A model generated the notes under the pieces. It made no database searches and was not told where the DNA came from. It saw only the letters and a list, made by a program, of their open reading frames with translations. Source: Kiloniellaceae bacterium (GTDB lineage: Bacteria; Pseudomonadota; Alphaproteobacteria; Kiloniellales; J153). Taken from it: 64,000 nucleotides of DNA. Position numbers and translations under genes: made by a program. The stretch spans positions 136,107-200,106 of the forward strand of contig JAJFGJ010000016.1 of the NCBI GenBank assembly GCA_021776175.1, read 5' to 3'. Below are positions 24,744 through 33,132 of the stretch, piece after piece (the stretch's first letter is position 1; every line of letters starts with the position of its first letter).

Positions 24744-25262
24744 ATGAAGACCCTTGCCTTGCTGCGGCACGCCAAGGCGGGCCGAATCGCCCCCGGCCTG
24801 GGGGACTTCGAGCGGTCCCTGACCCCGCGCGGAGCCAAGGCCGCGCCACGCATGGGCCAGGCCATGCGCACCCTGGGTTTAAGCCCCGGCCTAGTCTTGT
24901 GTTCCCAAGCCCGGCGCGCGCGCGAAACCTGGGATCTGGCGGCCCCCGAGCTGGACGGCGCGCCACAGGTGCAAATCCGCCGCGACCTGTACCTCGCCGC
25001 GCCCATGACCTTGCTGGATGCCGTACGAAGTGCCGGGGACGCGGCCGGGTCGCTGCTGTTGATCGGCCACAACCCAGGCCTGGAATGGCTGGTGGGGGCG
25101 CTGCGCGGGCCGGAATCCGACCCCGGCGCGATACGAAACCTGTCGGAAAAGTTTCCGACCGCCGGGCTCGCCGTGCTGACCTTTGAAGCCATGTCCTGGC
25201 GCGACGTCGAACAAGGCAAGGGCCGCTTGGTCCATTTTCTGCGGCCGGGGGACCTCGACTAG
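24744..25262 (+). CDS. sixA: Phosphohistidine phosphatase SixA-type
   Basis: A 172-residue histidine phosphatase of the phosphoglycerate-mutase-like fold. The nucleophile is in 'LLRHAKAG' (RHA), and the second catalytic histidine in 'LLIGHNPGLEW'. The family removes phosphate from histidine residues of phosphorelay or PTS proteins; the sugar-free PTS encoded at 39116-41660 is a possible client, but this is inference. A strong ribosome-binding site ('gagggaggc') precedes the ATG. Its stop overlaps that of the convergent DUF3303 gene. Confidence 0.9.
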   Translation: MKTLALLRHAKAGRIAPGLGDFERSLTPRGAKAAPRMGQAMRTLGLSPGLVLCSQARRARETWDLAAPELDGAPQVQIRRDLYLAAPMTLLDAVRSAGDAAGSLLLIGHNPGLEWLVGALRGPESDPGAIRNLSEKFPTAGLAVLTFEAMSWRDVEQGKGRLVHFLRPGDLD

Positions 25263-25552
25263 GGGGTATCGGGGGCCGGATCCAGATAGGGCGCCAGCGC
25301 CTCGGCTGTCTCCTTGCCGGGGATCACGGGAATGAACTCGAAACTCACCAGATCGCGCCAGTGCGCGGCCCAGACCTGAAGCAAGCGGGCGTCGCCGCAC
25401 TCCATGAGTTGAAAACAGCGGTCGCAATTTACCTCGACCCAAGAGCCGACAAAGGTCAGGCCCTCGGGGGTCATGCGGCCGCGGTCGCGGAAACGGCGGT
25501 AAACGGACGGCGCGTCGCGGTCCTTGAAGCGCTCGATCACCATGTAAAGCAT
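25259..25552 (-). CDS. DUF3303-like small protein
   Basis: A 97-residue soluble protein beginning 'MLYMVIERFKDRDAPSVYRR', with 'MTPEGLTFVGSWVEVNCDRC' and 'LLQVWAAHWRDLVSFEFIPV' following. This pattern fits the DUF3303 group, dimeric ferredoxin-like folds of unknown function. I chose the ATG at 25552; the frame runs 44 codons further upstream but into the cupin gene and without family character. It follows that gene by 20 bases on the same strand and probably shares its transcript. Confidence 0.75.
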   Translation of the reverse strand: MLYMVIERFKDRDAPSVYRRFRDRGRMTPEGLTFVGSWVEVNCDRCFQLMECGDARLLQVWAAHWRDLVSFEFIPVIPGKETAEALAPYLDPAPDTP

Positions 25553-25571
25553 GGGTGTCCTCCAACAGAAC

Positions 25572-26519
25572 CTAGCGTTCCGGCAAATCGAAGCTATTAC
25601 GCTTGAGCGGCATCGCCCGGCGCAAATCCCGGGCCGCCGCGATTCCGTGTTCGTCCAAGGCCACACGCCGGAATTGTTCCACAAGGTCTTCCAGGTGCCC
25701 CTGCAGGTCGGCGGCGCCCTGCGGTGTGTCGGCGAGCGGCAGGTCGGCGCGATAGGCCGATTCTCCGACGGCGCGTTCCCACATGCGGGTTAGCCAATCG
25801 AGACCGGTCGGTTCGCTGCACCCGAAGGTCAGGTGCATGGATGCCTCGCTGCTGGCGAGGGCATCGTGGAACTGCCCGCGCGGCAGGTACAGCAAATCGC
25901 CGGGACGCATCGTGACCTCCGCCGCCACGCGTCCTTTCAGGCGGTCGCACTCGGCTTGCGGAATTCCATAATACGCCGGGTGCTCGATCGGGTTGTCCAT
26001 ACGCCCTTCGTATATATTCCAGCGCTTCGCGCCGGCGATTTGAAGCGCGTAAACCTCATGGCGGTCATAGTGCGAGTCGAAAGCCTGATGCGCCTGCCAA
26101 GAGCAATAGAGATTGGCGGAAACCTTAGCCCCCAGCCGCTTGGCGATCGTCTCCGCGACCGCCAGGACACCGGCATCGAGGGTCTCGATATTGTTGAGTA
26201 CCAACGAGGCGCCGCGCCGCAGAAGTTCCAGGACCTTGCCGGAGTCCGGCTGCATCACTTGGCGCTGCCCGCGATTGAGGACGTTGCGGGAATAGGCGCC
26301 GGGCGGTATCCGCTGGCGGTCGAGGACAAGCTGCAGCGTGCTCGGATCCCAAACATCCATGGCCAGGATATCGTTCAATGCCCGCCACGAAAATATCGCG
26401 GCCGCCTTCGCCGTCGCCCCCGCCACATGCAGTGGCCGGCGATGATAGTACTCGGCGAAAAACGTTTGGGCGCCAAGCGGCTCCAGAAGCTTCGCGAAGT
26501 CCGTGAGTTTATCGTCCAT
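25572..26519 (-). CDS. JmjC/cupin-domain oxygenase, ribosomal-oxygenase-like
   Basis: A 315-residue 2-oxoglutarate/Fe(II) oxygenase-type protein. The HxD...H metal set is seen in 'FDSHYDRHEVYALQIAG' and 'LYLPRGQFHDAL'. The family (Cupin_4/8, including E. coli RoxA/YcfD, which hydroxylates ribosomal protein L16) modifies proteins, but C-terminal differences mean the substrate is not certain. The residues after about 215 form the helical dimerisation/winged-helix part. I prefer the ATG at 26519; another lies three codons upstream (26528). Downstream of an SDR gene by about 10 bases, likely co-transcribed. Confidence 0.82.
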   Translation of the reverse strand: MDDKLTDFAKLLEPLGAQTFFAEYYHRRPLHVAGATAKAAAIFSWRALNDILAMDVWDPSTLQLVLDRQRIPPGAYSRNVLNRGQRQVMQPDSGKVLELLRRGASLVLNNIETLDAGVLAVAETIAKRLGAKVSANLYCSWQAHQAFDSHYDRHEVYALQIAGAKRWNIYEGRMDNPIEHPAYYGIPQAECDRLKGRVAAEVTMRPGDLLYLPRGQFHDALASSEASMHLTFGCSEPTGLDWLTRMWERAVGESAYRADLPLADTPQGAADLQGHLEDLVEQFRRVALDEHGIAAARDLRRAMPLKRNSFDLPER

Positions 26520-26531
26520 GGTCCCCAACCG

Positions 26532-27311
26532 TTACAAAGTGCCTGGAAAGGCGCCGCCGTCGAGCAGCAGATTCTGACCGGTGATAAAACCGCTCTTTTG
26601 GCCGCAAAGAAACGCGCAGGCGGCGCCGAACTCTTCCGGATCGCCGAAGCGCCCGGCGGGATTGCCCGCCATGCGTTCCTGGGTGACTTCCTCGACCGGC
26701 CGGCCCGCCTTATCGGCCTGCACCCGCATATTTTCGCGCAGGCGGTCGGTTTCGAAGGGGCCGGGCAAGAGATTGTTGATGGTCACGTTATGGCGCACCG
26801 TCTTGCGCGCGATCCCGGCGACGAAACCGGTCAGGCCGGCCCGCGCGCCGTTCGACAGACCTAGAATATCGATCGGGGCCTTGACCGCCGAGGAGGTGAT
26901 ATTGACGATGCGGCCAAACCGCTTAGCGATCATGGAATCGACCGTCGCCTTGATCAATTCGATCGGCGTCAACATGTTCGCGTCGAGAGCCTTGATCCAA
27001 TCGTCGCGTTCCCAATCGTGAAAATCGCCGGGCGGCGGACCGCCCGCGTTATTGATCAGGATGTCGGGCTCCGGACAGGCGGCCAGCGCCGCTTGGCGGC
27101 CGGCGGCGCTGGCGATATCGGCGGCCACGGCGACCGCCCGGACACCGGTTTCGCGCTCGATTTCCTTGACCGTCGCCTCCAGGGTTACGGCCGTGCGCGC
27201 GACCAGGGTCAGCGCGACGCCCTCGCGCCCCAGTGCCATGGCGCAGGCCCGGCCCAAGCCCCTGCTGGACGCGCAGACCAGCGCCGTTTTACCCTTCAAT
27301 CCCAAATCCAT
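26532..27311 (-). CDS. Short-chain dehydrogenase/reductase with altered active site
   Basis: A 259-residue Rossmann protein. The nucleotide-binding 'VCASSRGLGRACAMALG' and 'DILINNAGGPPPG' are SDR-typical. The catalytic Ser is present ('NITSSAV', residues 140-141), but the YxxxK motif is replaced: the aligned segment reads 'LSNGARAGLTGF', with Ser153 and Arg157 in place of Tyr and Lys. A subgroup of SDRs with this sequence exists, and its chemistry is unclear to me. The gene is probably in a unit with the cupin and DUF3303 genes, and separates ppk from hda. Confidence 0.88.
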   Translation of the reverse strand: MDLGLKGKTALVCASSRGLGRACAMALGREGVALTLVARTAVTLEATVKEIERETGVRAVAVAADIASAAGRQAALAACPEPDILINNAGGPPPGDFHDWERDDWIKALDANMLTPIELIKATVDSMIAKRFGRIVNITSSAVKAPIDILGLSNGARAGLTGFVAGIARKTVRHNVTINNLLPGPFETDRLRENMRVQADKAGRPVEEVTQERMAGNPAGRFGDPEEFGAACAFLCGQKSGFITGQNLLLDGGAFPGTL

Positions 27312-27333
27312 GCCTGTCTCCTCGAATGCTAGG

Positions 27334-28032
27334 TCAAATTTCGCCGGTTCCGTCCAGGTCCGCCAGGACCGCGCGCGCCAAGGGCACGGTGATTTCCCTG
27401 CGATCCGCCAGGGCCGCGCGGTCCAGCGCCTCGACCAAGACCCGCGCGGCGGCGAAGGAGCGTTCCATGCGCGGCATCAGGAAGCGCACGACATCGCTTC
27501 CAACCCGCAACTGCCGGTCGGCGAACAGCTTGACCATGACCGCCTCGATCAAGGCATCTCCCGGCGCCGCCAACTCGACCGCCGGCACCGAAGCCAAGCG
27601 GGTTTCCAAATCGCGCAGCGCCACGGGCCAGCGCGAGGGCGCGGCGCGGCCGATGAAGAGCATGTGGCCGCCGCGCTCCACGAGCATATTGTACAGGTGA
27701 AATAACCGCTTGGCGCGGCCGTCGTTGCCGCCGAGGGCGTCCTCCACATCGTCGAGAGCGCAGGCCGTGGCCGTACCCAAAAGCGCCGGGGGTTCGGCGG
27801 CCGCCAACATGGCGCCGTCAATTCTCACCGCCCCGCTGGCGCCGCGCCACACCTGGCACAAATGGCTTTTGCCGCACCCGGCCGGGCCATGGAGCGCGAG
27901 CGCGGCCCCCGGCCATGACGGCCAGCGATCGATCCAGGCGACCGCCACCTCGTTGCCTGGCGCGACCAGAAAATCTTCCCGGCCCAGCGCCGGGCGATGG
28001 CCGAGATCGAATGCAAGCTGCGCCGCGCTCAT
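27334..28032 (-). CDS. hda: DnaA-homologous regulator Hda
   Basis: A 232-residue AAA+ protein related to DnaA domain III. With the DNA clamp it stimulates ATP hydrolysis by DnaA to prevent re-initiation (RIDA). The N-terminal 'MSAAQLAFDLGHRPA' contains the clamp-binding motif (QLAFDL), the P-loop is 'GPAGCGKSHLCQVW', and 'ACALDDVEDALG' is Walker B-like. Sensor II is in the C-terminal helices. Its start overlaps the stop of the AI-2E transporter gene as ATGA. The order DUF2066-PgsA-like-PerM-like-hda opposite purMN is a conserved alphaproteobacterial cluster. Confidence 0.93.
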   Translation of the reverse strand: MSAAQLAFDLGHRPALGREDFLVAPGNEVAVAWIDRWPSWPGAALALHGPAGCGKSHLCQVWRGASGAVRIDGAMLAAAEPPALLGTATACALDDVEDALGGNDGRAKRLFHLYNMLVERGGHMLFIGRAAPSRWPVALRDLETRLASVPAVELAAPGDALIEAVMVKLFADRQLRVGSDVVRFLMPRMERSFAAARVLVEALDRAALADRREITVPLARAVLADLDGTGEI

Positions 28033-29156
28033 GCCCCCGAAGCCGTTTCGTCTTCGCGGCCGCCATCCCGGTCCCCGCCGCGGTAGATCCCACTGTCCTT
28101 GTACCGCTCAAGCGCGAAACGCACGCCGACACCTATGGCCGCCGTCGCCGGCACCGCCAGGAGCAAGCCAGCGAAGCCGAACAGGGCACCGCCGGCCAAG
28201 AGTCCGAACATGATCCACACCGGATGCAGGCCAACCCGTTCCCCAATCAGTCGCGGCGTCAGGATGTTCCCCTCGATCGCTTGGCCGAGAACGAAAATGC
28301 CGGCGACAATGGCGATGCGCACCCAGTCGTCGAATTGAACCAAAGCCAGGCCAACGGAAAGCAGAAGGCCGATGATGGCGCCAACGAAGGGGATGAAGGA
28401 GGCGAGACCCGCGATCATGCCGACGACGAGGCCGAACTGCAGATCGGCCAGGGACAGGGCAATGGCATAGGCGGTGCCCAAGATCAGGCAGACCATGCCC
28501 TGACCGCGCAAGAATCCGGCAAGACGCTCGTCTACTTCCTGGGCCAGTCGGGATATCGTCACCGCGTGATCGCGCGGCAGCCAAGAGCCGACCGCGGCGA
28601 TGATTTTGTCCCAGTCGCGCAACAAATAGAAGGTAACCACCGGTGTGACGATCAGCAGGGAGGCAAGGTTGACCAGCGCCACGCCGCCGCTGATCAAGCT
28701 GCCAAGCAAACCGCTCGCCCATTCGACCAGGCGTTCGGCCGAACCGGCCAAGGCGCCCTGCATTTTGGCCACCACGGCCGGATCGACCCGCGCTTCGATG
28801 ACGGTGATCGTATTGGCGGCGGCATTGCGTAAAGAGTCGACGTAATCCGGTGTGTTCTTGATCAGGGTGACCAGTTGCCCGGCCACGACCGGCGCGAGAA
28901 GCAAGACCGCGCTCACGGTCACCAACACGAAGGCCGCGGTCAGCACGGCGGTCGCCACGCTTCGCGACAATCCCCATTTTTCCAATCGATCGCAGATGGG
29001 GTCCAGCAGGTAAGCCACCGCCATGCCGGCGATAAAGGGCAGCAAGACATCGCGCAGAAAAAACAAGGCGAGCGCGAAAACCGCGAATCCGATCAACCAA
29101 AACCGGATCTGCCGCTCGATCTCCACCCCTGCCTCGCGCGGGCCGTTCTTGGCCAT
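28029..29156 (-). CDS. AI-2E family transporter (PerM-like)
   Basis: A 375-residue membrane protein with about seven or eight hydrophobic segments, from 'FWLIGFAVFALALFFLRDVL' through 'GIFVLGQAIEGNILTPRLIG'. The last phrase, with following 'GLHPVWIMFGLLAGGALFG', is the signature of the AI-2E exporter/PerM group, whose members move autoinducer, fatty-acyl or ion cargo. I chose the ATG at 29156 with 'gggagaaat' ahead, two bases after the upstream stop; a start 14 codons earlier would overlap that gene. The cargo cannot be named. C-terminal residues are a charged tail. Confidence 0.9.
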   Translation of the reverse strand: MAKNGPREAGVEIERQIRFWLIGFAVFALALFFLRDVLLPFIAGMAVAYLLDPICDRLEKWGLSRSVATAVLTAAFVLVTVSAVLLLAPVVAGQLVTLIKNTPDYVDSLRNAAANTITVIEARVDPAVVAKMQGALAGSAERLVEWASGLLGSLISGGVALVNLASLLIVTPVVTFYLLRDWDKIIAAVGSWLPRDHAVTISRLAQEVDERLAGFLRGQGMVCLILGTAYAIALSLADLQFGLVVGMIAGLASFIPFVGAIIGLLLSVGLALVQFDDWVRIAIVAGIFVLGQAIEGNILTPRLIGERVGLHPVWIMFGLLAGGALFGFAGLLLAVPATAAIGVGVRFALERYKDSGIYRGGDRDGGREDETASGA

Positions 29157-29158
29157 GA

Positions 29159-29725
29159 TTATTTCTCCCGCTCCATCAAGATCGCCATCCAACCCCACTT
29201 AATGACATAGGCCGCACCCGACAGAAAGGTTGTCGCCCCGACAAACAGGGTTAGCGCCATGGTCACCGCCACCGCCTCCCAACCGGAGGCCAGTTGCGCC
29301 AGGATCGTACAGGCCAGGACAATCTGAGCCGCCGTGTTGATCTTGCTTATGTACAGCGGGTTCACTTCGAGCGACTGGGTCAGGGTCTGAAACAGAATCG
29401 CGCCCCCGATAATCATCAGGTCGCGGAAGACAATCAGGATAACCAGCCACATGGCGACCTGGTCGAGATACCCGAGGGCGATGAAGACACTGACCAGCAG
29501 CGCCTTGTCGGCCAAGGGATCGAGAAACTCGCCGATCACGCTCACCGCGTTGAGGTGCTTGGCGAGAAAACCGTCGAGGGCATCGGATATGCCGGCGGCG
29601 ACGAACAGCCAGAACGCGGGCAGGAAAGCGCCTTGCAAAATGAAGTAGACGGTGACCGGTACCGCGAGCAGGCGCGCCAGCGAGATGATGTTGGGCAGAA
29701 GTGAAAGAACACCCCGCGCTGTCAT
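29159..29725 (-). CDS. CDP-alcohol phosphatidyltransferase, PgsA/cardiolipin-synthase-like
   Basis: A 188-residue membrane enzyme with the intact motif DGxxAxx8GxxxDxxxD: 'SDALDGFLAKHLNAVSVIG' followed by 'EFLDPLADK'. Six hydrophobic segments surround it. It resembles phosphatidylglycerophosphate synthase and the eukaryotic-type cardiolipin synthase; the 'DPLADK' form fits both. It is the second CDP-alcohol transferase of the window and, unlike the one at 2389, has all acidic ligands. Co-transcribed with the AI-2E exporter and hda. A hairpin lies between it and the upstream DUF2066 gene. Confidence 0.9.
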   Translation of the reverse strand: MTARGVLSLLPNIISLARLLAVPVTVYFILQGAFLPAFWLFVAAGISDALDGFLAKHLNAVSVIGEFLDPLADKALLVSVFIALGYLDQVAMWLVILIVFRDLMIIGGAILFQTLTQSLEVNPLYISKINTAAQIVLACTILAQLASGWEAVAVTMALTLFVGATTFLSGAAYVIKWGWMAILMEREK

Positions 29726-29730
29726 ACCAA

Positions 29731-29820
29731 GGATCGCCGGAAATGACCCATGTAGATCGCCTAGGAGGTCGTCTGTCGGGCGGGAGGGAAGCCGTCTCTA
29801 GGGGTCATTACCGGCGATCC
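29731..29820. repeat. Palindrome with 19-base arms between DUF2066 and PgsA-like genes
   Basis: Arms 29731-29749 and 29802-29820 are reverse complements with one mismatch. The 52-base interior is GC-rich. Both flanking genes read on the minus strand, so the hairpin would form in their shared leader or intergenic RNA. It could attenuate or process the transcript; no T-run follows on the minus strand, so it is not a standard terminator. It may equally be a copy of a dispersed palindrome. Confidence 0.8.
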
Positions 29821-29826
29821 TCGTTA

Positions 29827-30963
29827 TCACTCGCTGGCCGGGGCGCTGGCCGGGGCGCTGGACGCCGGCGCCCCGGCTACGCGCAGCAACCATCCCTCCG
29901 CTTCATCGCGGGAGAGATCGAGATCCCTTTGCGACATCGCGAGCACGAGTTGCCGCTCATCCCCGACAAAGCTGATGTCTAGCTCGCCACGGGTTCGCGT
30001 CAAGGTTACCACCTCGCTACGCGCGACGCCGGCGACGCCGCTCAGGCTGCGCCGGATTTTCAACCATTCGTCCAGGCCGCTCACCGGCACCGCCACGGTG
30101 ATGCGCAGCGCCTGGCCGGGGCGCAGGAGGTTGCGCCGCTTCCAGTCCTCCTGCACGTCTCGCGCCACCACATCGGCGGCCCGGGCGTACAGCGCCGGCA
30201 GGCCTTCTTGCGCGCCCTGGATGAAGGTTTCGATGGTCGTGTTTTGCTGGCGCCGGCCGAAGCGGCTGGTGCCTATCTGCAAGGTAACCGGGCCCAGCGC
30301 CGGATCGCTCTGCTCTATGGCCTGGGTGATGAGGACATCGTCGGCGCCGTAACGCCGCGCGAGTTCGCTCAAGGGTCCCATCTCGCCATTCAGGGCTTGT
30401 CCCGCATTGACCGTTCCTATGTCGCCCAAGTCTCCTAGCGGAACGATAAGAGGGACCAAGGCGCCGCCCGGGGGCCGCGTGGCCCAGGCCGTCCACCATG
30501 GGTTTCCTTCTTCCCACAACCGGGACCATTCGGCGGCGCCGAAGATAGGCACGACAACCACCGGCTTGCTGAGCGTTTCGGCATGGGCGAGGCCGTTGTT
30601 GGCGAGGAAGCGGCGCACCGCGTCTTGGTTGAAGCGGACCGTGATTTCAGCCAGATACCGCACATCCGAGGTGCGCTCCTTGGCGACCTCGAAATCCGTG
30701 ACGAATTCCACGACCTGGCTTGGCTCGACCGCGCGCATGCCAATCAGCTCGCCGCGCGGCAACAAGCGCGCCATCAAACGCCCGAACGCCTCCATCTGCC
30801 CTTGCGCATGGGCCGCGTCGCGGGCCGCGGCGGCGGCTTCCGCCGTCACGTCGACCGAAATGCCGCGCACGGTGAAGGCCTCGGGGGCGCCGCGCGCGCC
30901 GGGGGCGCCGGTTATCAGAAAAAATCCGATCAGAACCGCCCAAGCGGCACGGTGAAAGCGCAT
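29827..30963 (-). CDS. Exported DUF2066 protein
   Basis: A 378-residue protein with a signal peptide ('WAVLIGFFLITGAPGARG'). The mature body begins 'FTVRGISVDVTAEAAAAARD' and carries 'FEVAKERTSDVRYLAEITV' and 'LLRPGQALRITVAVPV', as in the DUF2066 family found next to purM and hda in many proteobacteria. Function is unknown; a periplasmic scaffold is possible. The C-terminus is a short Ala/Pro/Ser repeat ('PASSAPASAPASE'). It is divergent from purM across about 125 bp that must hold both promoters. Confidence 0.85.
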   Translation of the reverse strand: MRFHRAAWAVLIGFFLITGAPGARGAPEAFTVRGISVDVTAEAAAAARDAAHAQGQMEAFGRLMARLLPRGELIGMRAVEPSQVVEFVTDFEVAKERTSDVRYLAEITVRFNQDAVRRFLANNGLAHAETLSKPVVVVPIFGAAEWSRLWEEGNPWWTAWATRPPGGALVPLIVPLGDLGDIGTVNAGQALNGEMGPLSELARRYGADDVLITQAIEQSDPALGPVTLQIGTSRFGRRQQNTTIETFIQGAQEGLPALYARAADVVARDVQEDWKRRNLLRPGQALRITVAVPVSGLDEWLKIRRSLSGVAGVARSEVVTLTRTRGELDISFVGDERQLVLAMSQRDLDLSRDEAEGWLLRVAGAPASSAPASAPASE

Positions 30964-31086
30964 TGCAAAGCGCCCCTTATGAAGTATCTTCGCCCCGCCC
31001 GGCGGGCGCGGTGTTGTCCCGCCCCGGCAAGGATCCTTGGTATAACCGGGCTGCGGCCTTCATACCCCATGTAGCGGGAGGATGCC

Positions 31087-32166
31087 ATATCTAGCGGAAA
31101 CGGCCTGACCTACAAGGACGCCGGGGTCGATATCGAGGCCGGGAATGCCCTGGTCGAGGAGATCAAGCCCTTGGCCCGCTCCACCGCGCGGCCCGGCGCC
31201 GGGGCCGCCCTGGGCGGGTTCGGCGGTTTTTTCGACCTGAAAGCGGCCGGCTACAAGGACCCTCTCCTGGTCGCCGCCAACGACGGCGTCGGCACCAAGG
31301 TCAAGCTCGCGATCGAGGCCGGCAACCACGATAGCGTCGGCATCGACCTGGTCGCCATGTGCGTCAACGATCTCGTGGTCCAGGGCGCGGAGCCGCTGTT
31401 CTTCCTGGATTACTATGCCACCGCCAAGCTGGAGGTCGCCGCCGCGCGCTCAGTCGTGGCCGGTATCGCCGCCGCCTGCCGCGAATCGAATTGCGCCCTG
31501 ATCGGCGGCGAAACGGCGGAAATGCCCGGCCTCTACGCGCCCGGCGACTACGACCTGGCGGGATTCGCGGTCGGCGCGGTCGAGCGCGGCGAGGCCCTGA
31601 GCGGCGAGCGCGTCGCCCCGGGCGATATCGTGCTCGGCCTTGCCTCCAGCGGCCTGCACTCGAACGGTTTTTCCCTGGTCCGCAGGATCTTGGCCGATTT
31701 GGGCCTGAATCTCGCGGACCCGGCCCCTTTCGATTCGTCGCGAAGCCTGGGCGATGCTCTCTTGACCCCGACCCGGCTCTATGTGGCGTCTTGCCTGGCC
31801 GCCTGCCGCGCCGGGCATATCGGGGCCTTGGCCCATATCACCGGCGGCGGCCTGATCGAAAACCTGCCGCGGGTCCTGCCGGCCGGCACCGGCGCGCGAA
31901 TCGACGCCCAGTCCTGGCCGCGGCCCCTGGTATTCGATTGGCTGGCGCGAAGCGGCGGCGTGCCGGCGGCCGATATGGCGCGAACCTTCAACTGCGGCCT
32001 TGGGATGGTCGCGATATGCCCGCCGGACGCGGTCGAACAGGTCACCGGCGGCCTCACCGCGCACGGCGAGGCGGTTTACCGGATTGGCCGCATCGTCGCC
32101 CGCGCGCCGGAGGCGCCGGCGGTCGAAATCGACGGACTGGAAACCTTGGGCATGAGCGGCACATGA
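31087..32166 (+). CDS. purM: Phosphoribosylformylglycinamidine cyclo-ligase (apparent AUA start)
   Basis: AIR synthetase, the fifth step of purine synthesis, 359 residues. Family sequence is complete: '[20 protein letters not shown]', '[12 protein letters not shown]', '[15 protein letters not shown]', '[20 protein letters not shown]' and '[14 protein letters not shown]'. The N-terminal family residues start upstream of any ATG, GTG or TTG: in frame, a stop sits at 31072 and the first usable canonical start is TTG 31171, which would delete 28 conserved residues. The codon in the expected place is ATA at 31087, 4-5 bases after 'gggagg'. I therefore infer an AUA start or a base error in the assembly. 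It overlaps purN as ATGA. Confidence 0.9.
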   Translation: MSSGNGLTYKDAGVDIEAGNALVEEIKPLARSTARPGAGAALGGFGGFFDLKAAGYKDPLLVAANDGVGTKVKLAIEAGNHDSVGIDLVAMCVNDLVVQGAEPLFFLDYYATAKLEVAAARSVVAGIAAACRESNCALIGGETAEMPGLYAPGDYDLAGFAVGAVERGEALSGERVAPGDIVLGLASSGLHSNGFSLVRRILADLGLNLADPAPFDSSRSLGDALLTPTRLYVASCLAACRAGHIGALAHITGGGLIENLPRVLPAGTGARIDAQSWPRPLVFDWLARSGGVPAADMARTFNCGLGMVAICPPDAVEQVTGGLTAHGEAVYRIGRIVARAPEAPAVEIDGLETLGMSGT

Positions 32167-32798
32167 AGACCGGCCGGCCCCTGCGTGTCGGCGTCATGAT
32201 CTCCGGCCGGGGCAGCAATCTTCAGGCCTTGCTCGAGGCCTGTGCCGGCGCGGATTTTCCGGCCCGCATCGTTCTCGTCGTCTCCAACCGGGCCGACGCC
32301 CCAGGGCTATCCCTGGCCCAGGCGGCGGGGGTCCCGGTCAAGGTCCTGCCGCACCGCGATTTCGCCAGCCGCGACGCCTTCGACGCCGCCGTGAGCGAGG
32401 CCTTTGAATCGGTTGCCGTCGAACTGATCTGCATGGCGGGCTTCATGCGCCTTTTATCGGCCGGCTTCGTCGAGCGCTGGCGCGATCGCCTGATCAACAT
32501 CCATCCGGCGCTTCTACCGGCCTTCAAGGGCCTGGACACCCACCGGCGCGCCTTGGCCGCCGGGGCCAAGGAACACGGCTGCACCGTGCACTACGTCCGC
32601 CACGAGATGGATAGCGGGCCGGTTATCGGCCAAGCCGCCGTGCCGGTCTTGCCCGGCGATAGCGCCGATACCTTGGCGGCGCGAGTGCTGGAAGCCGAGC
32701 ACAGGCTCTATCCACACTGCCTGCGCCTGATCGCCGAGGGCCGGGTCAGGGTTCGCGGCGAGACAGCCGAAATAATGGCCAAGGGCGCTCCCACCTAG
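32163..32798 (+). CDS. purN: Phosphoribosylglycinamide formyltransferase
   Basis: GAR transformylase of purine synthesis, using 10-formyl-tetrahydrofolate, 211 residues. The substrate loop '[19 protein letters not shown]', the catalytic Asn-His of '[20 protein letters not shown]' and the Asp of '[14 protein letters not shown]' are all present. It overlaps purM by ATGA and is translationally coupled. Length and order are ordinary. Confidence 0.96.
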   Translation: MKTGRPLRVGVMISGRGSNLQALLEACAGADFPARIVLVVSNRADAPGLSLAQAAGVPVKVLPHRDFASRDAFDAAVSEAFESVAVELICMAGFMRLLSAGFVERWRDRLINIHPALLPAFKGLDTHRRALAAGAKEHGCTVHYVRHEMDSGPVIGQAAVPVLPGDSADTLAARVLEAEHRLYPHCLRLIAEGRVRVRGETAEIMAKGAPT

Positions 32799-32830
32799 GG
32801 TTTTTCCGGTTTCGACGACCCCGAAACCTG

Positions 32831-32960
32831 CCCCTTAGTCGGTGTTTTGCCGCGCTCGCGAACCGAAAGCCGGCGCCCGCTTAGCCTTGAACCGCTCTAA
32901 CCGATCGAGTATGAGGATGGTCGGTTTCGCGGGCCAGGGTGGCCGCGGGCGACTAAGGGG
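32831..32960. repeat. Inverted 11-base pair flanking the leader of the oxidase subunit gene
   Basis: 'ccccttagtcg' (32831-32841) and its exact reverse complement 'cgactaagggg' (32950-32960) bracket about 110 bases. The right arm ends 11 bases before the ATG at 32972 and includes the purine-rich sequence that would serve as its ribosome-binding site. If both arms are in the transcript, pairing would hide that site. Alternatively they are operator half-sites. Inference only. Confidence 0.45.
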
Positions 32961-32971
32961 AGAAAGACGCC

Positions 32972-33094
32972 ATGGCTGACGACCAGATGCTCCAAGAACA
33001 CCGCCAGCAATGGCACGGCTTCGTCTCGCTGATGAAGTATTCAGTGATATTCATGATCGTGCTTCTGGTGGGAATGGCGATCTTCCTGCTCTAG
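32972..33094 (+). CDS. aa3-type cytochrome c oxidase subunit IV
   Basis: A 40-residue single-helix membrane protein. The soluble start 'MADDQMLQEHRQQWHGF' and the following helix 'SVIFMIVLLVGMAIFLL' fit the bacterial aa3-oxidase subunit IV family, where an H-x-x-x-W-x-x-F pattern precedes one transmembrane helix. It would pack at the edge of the cytochrome oxidase core. An 'aaggggag' site precedes the ATG. It stands alone between purN and ndk rather than in an oxidase operon, which is usual for this family. Its leader is flanked by an 11-base inverted pair. Confidence 0.85.
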   Translation: MADDQMLQEHRQQWHGFVSLMKYSVIFMIVLLVGMAIFLL

Positions 33095-33132
33095 GCGCGA
33101 CCGCCGGGCGATCCCCTCGCCCCGCGACTCCG

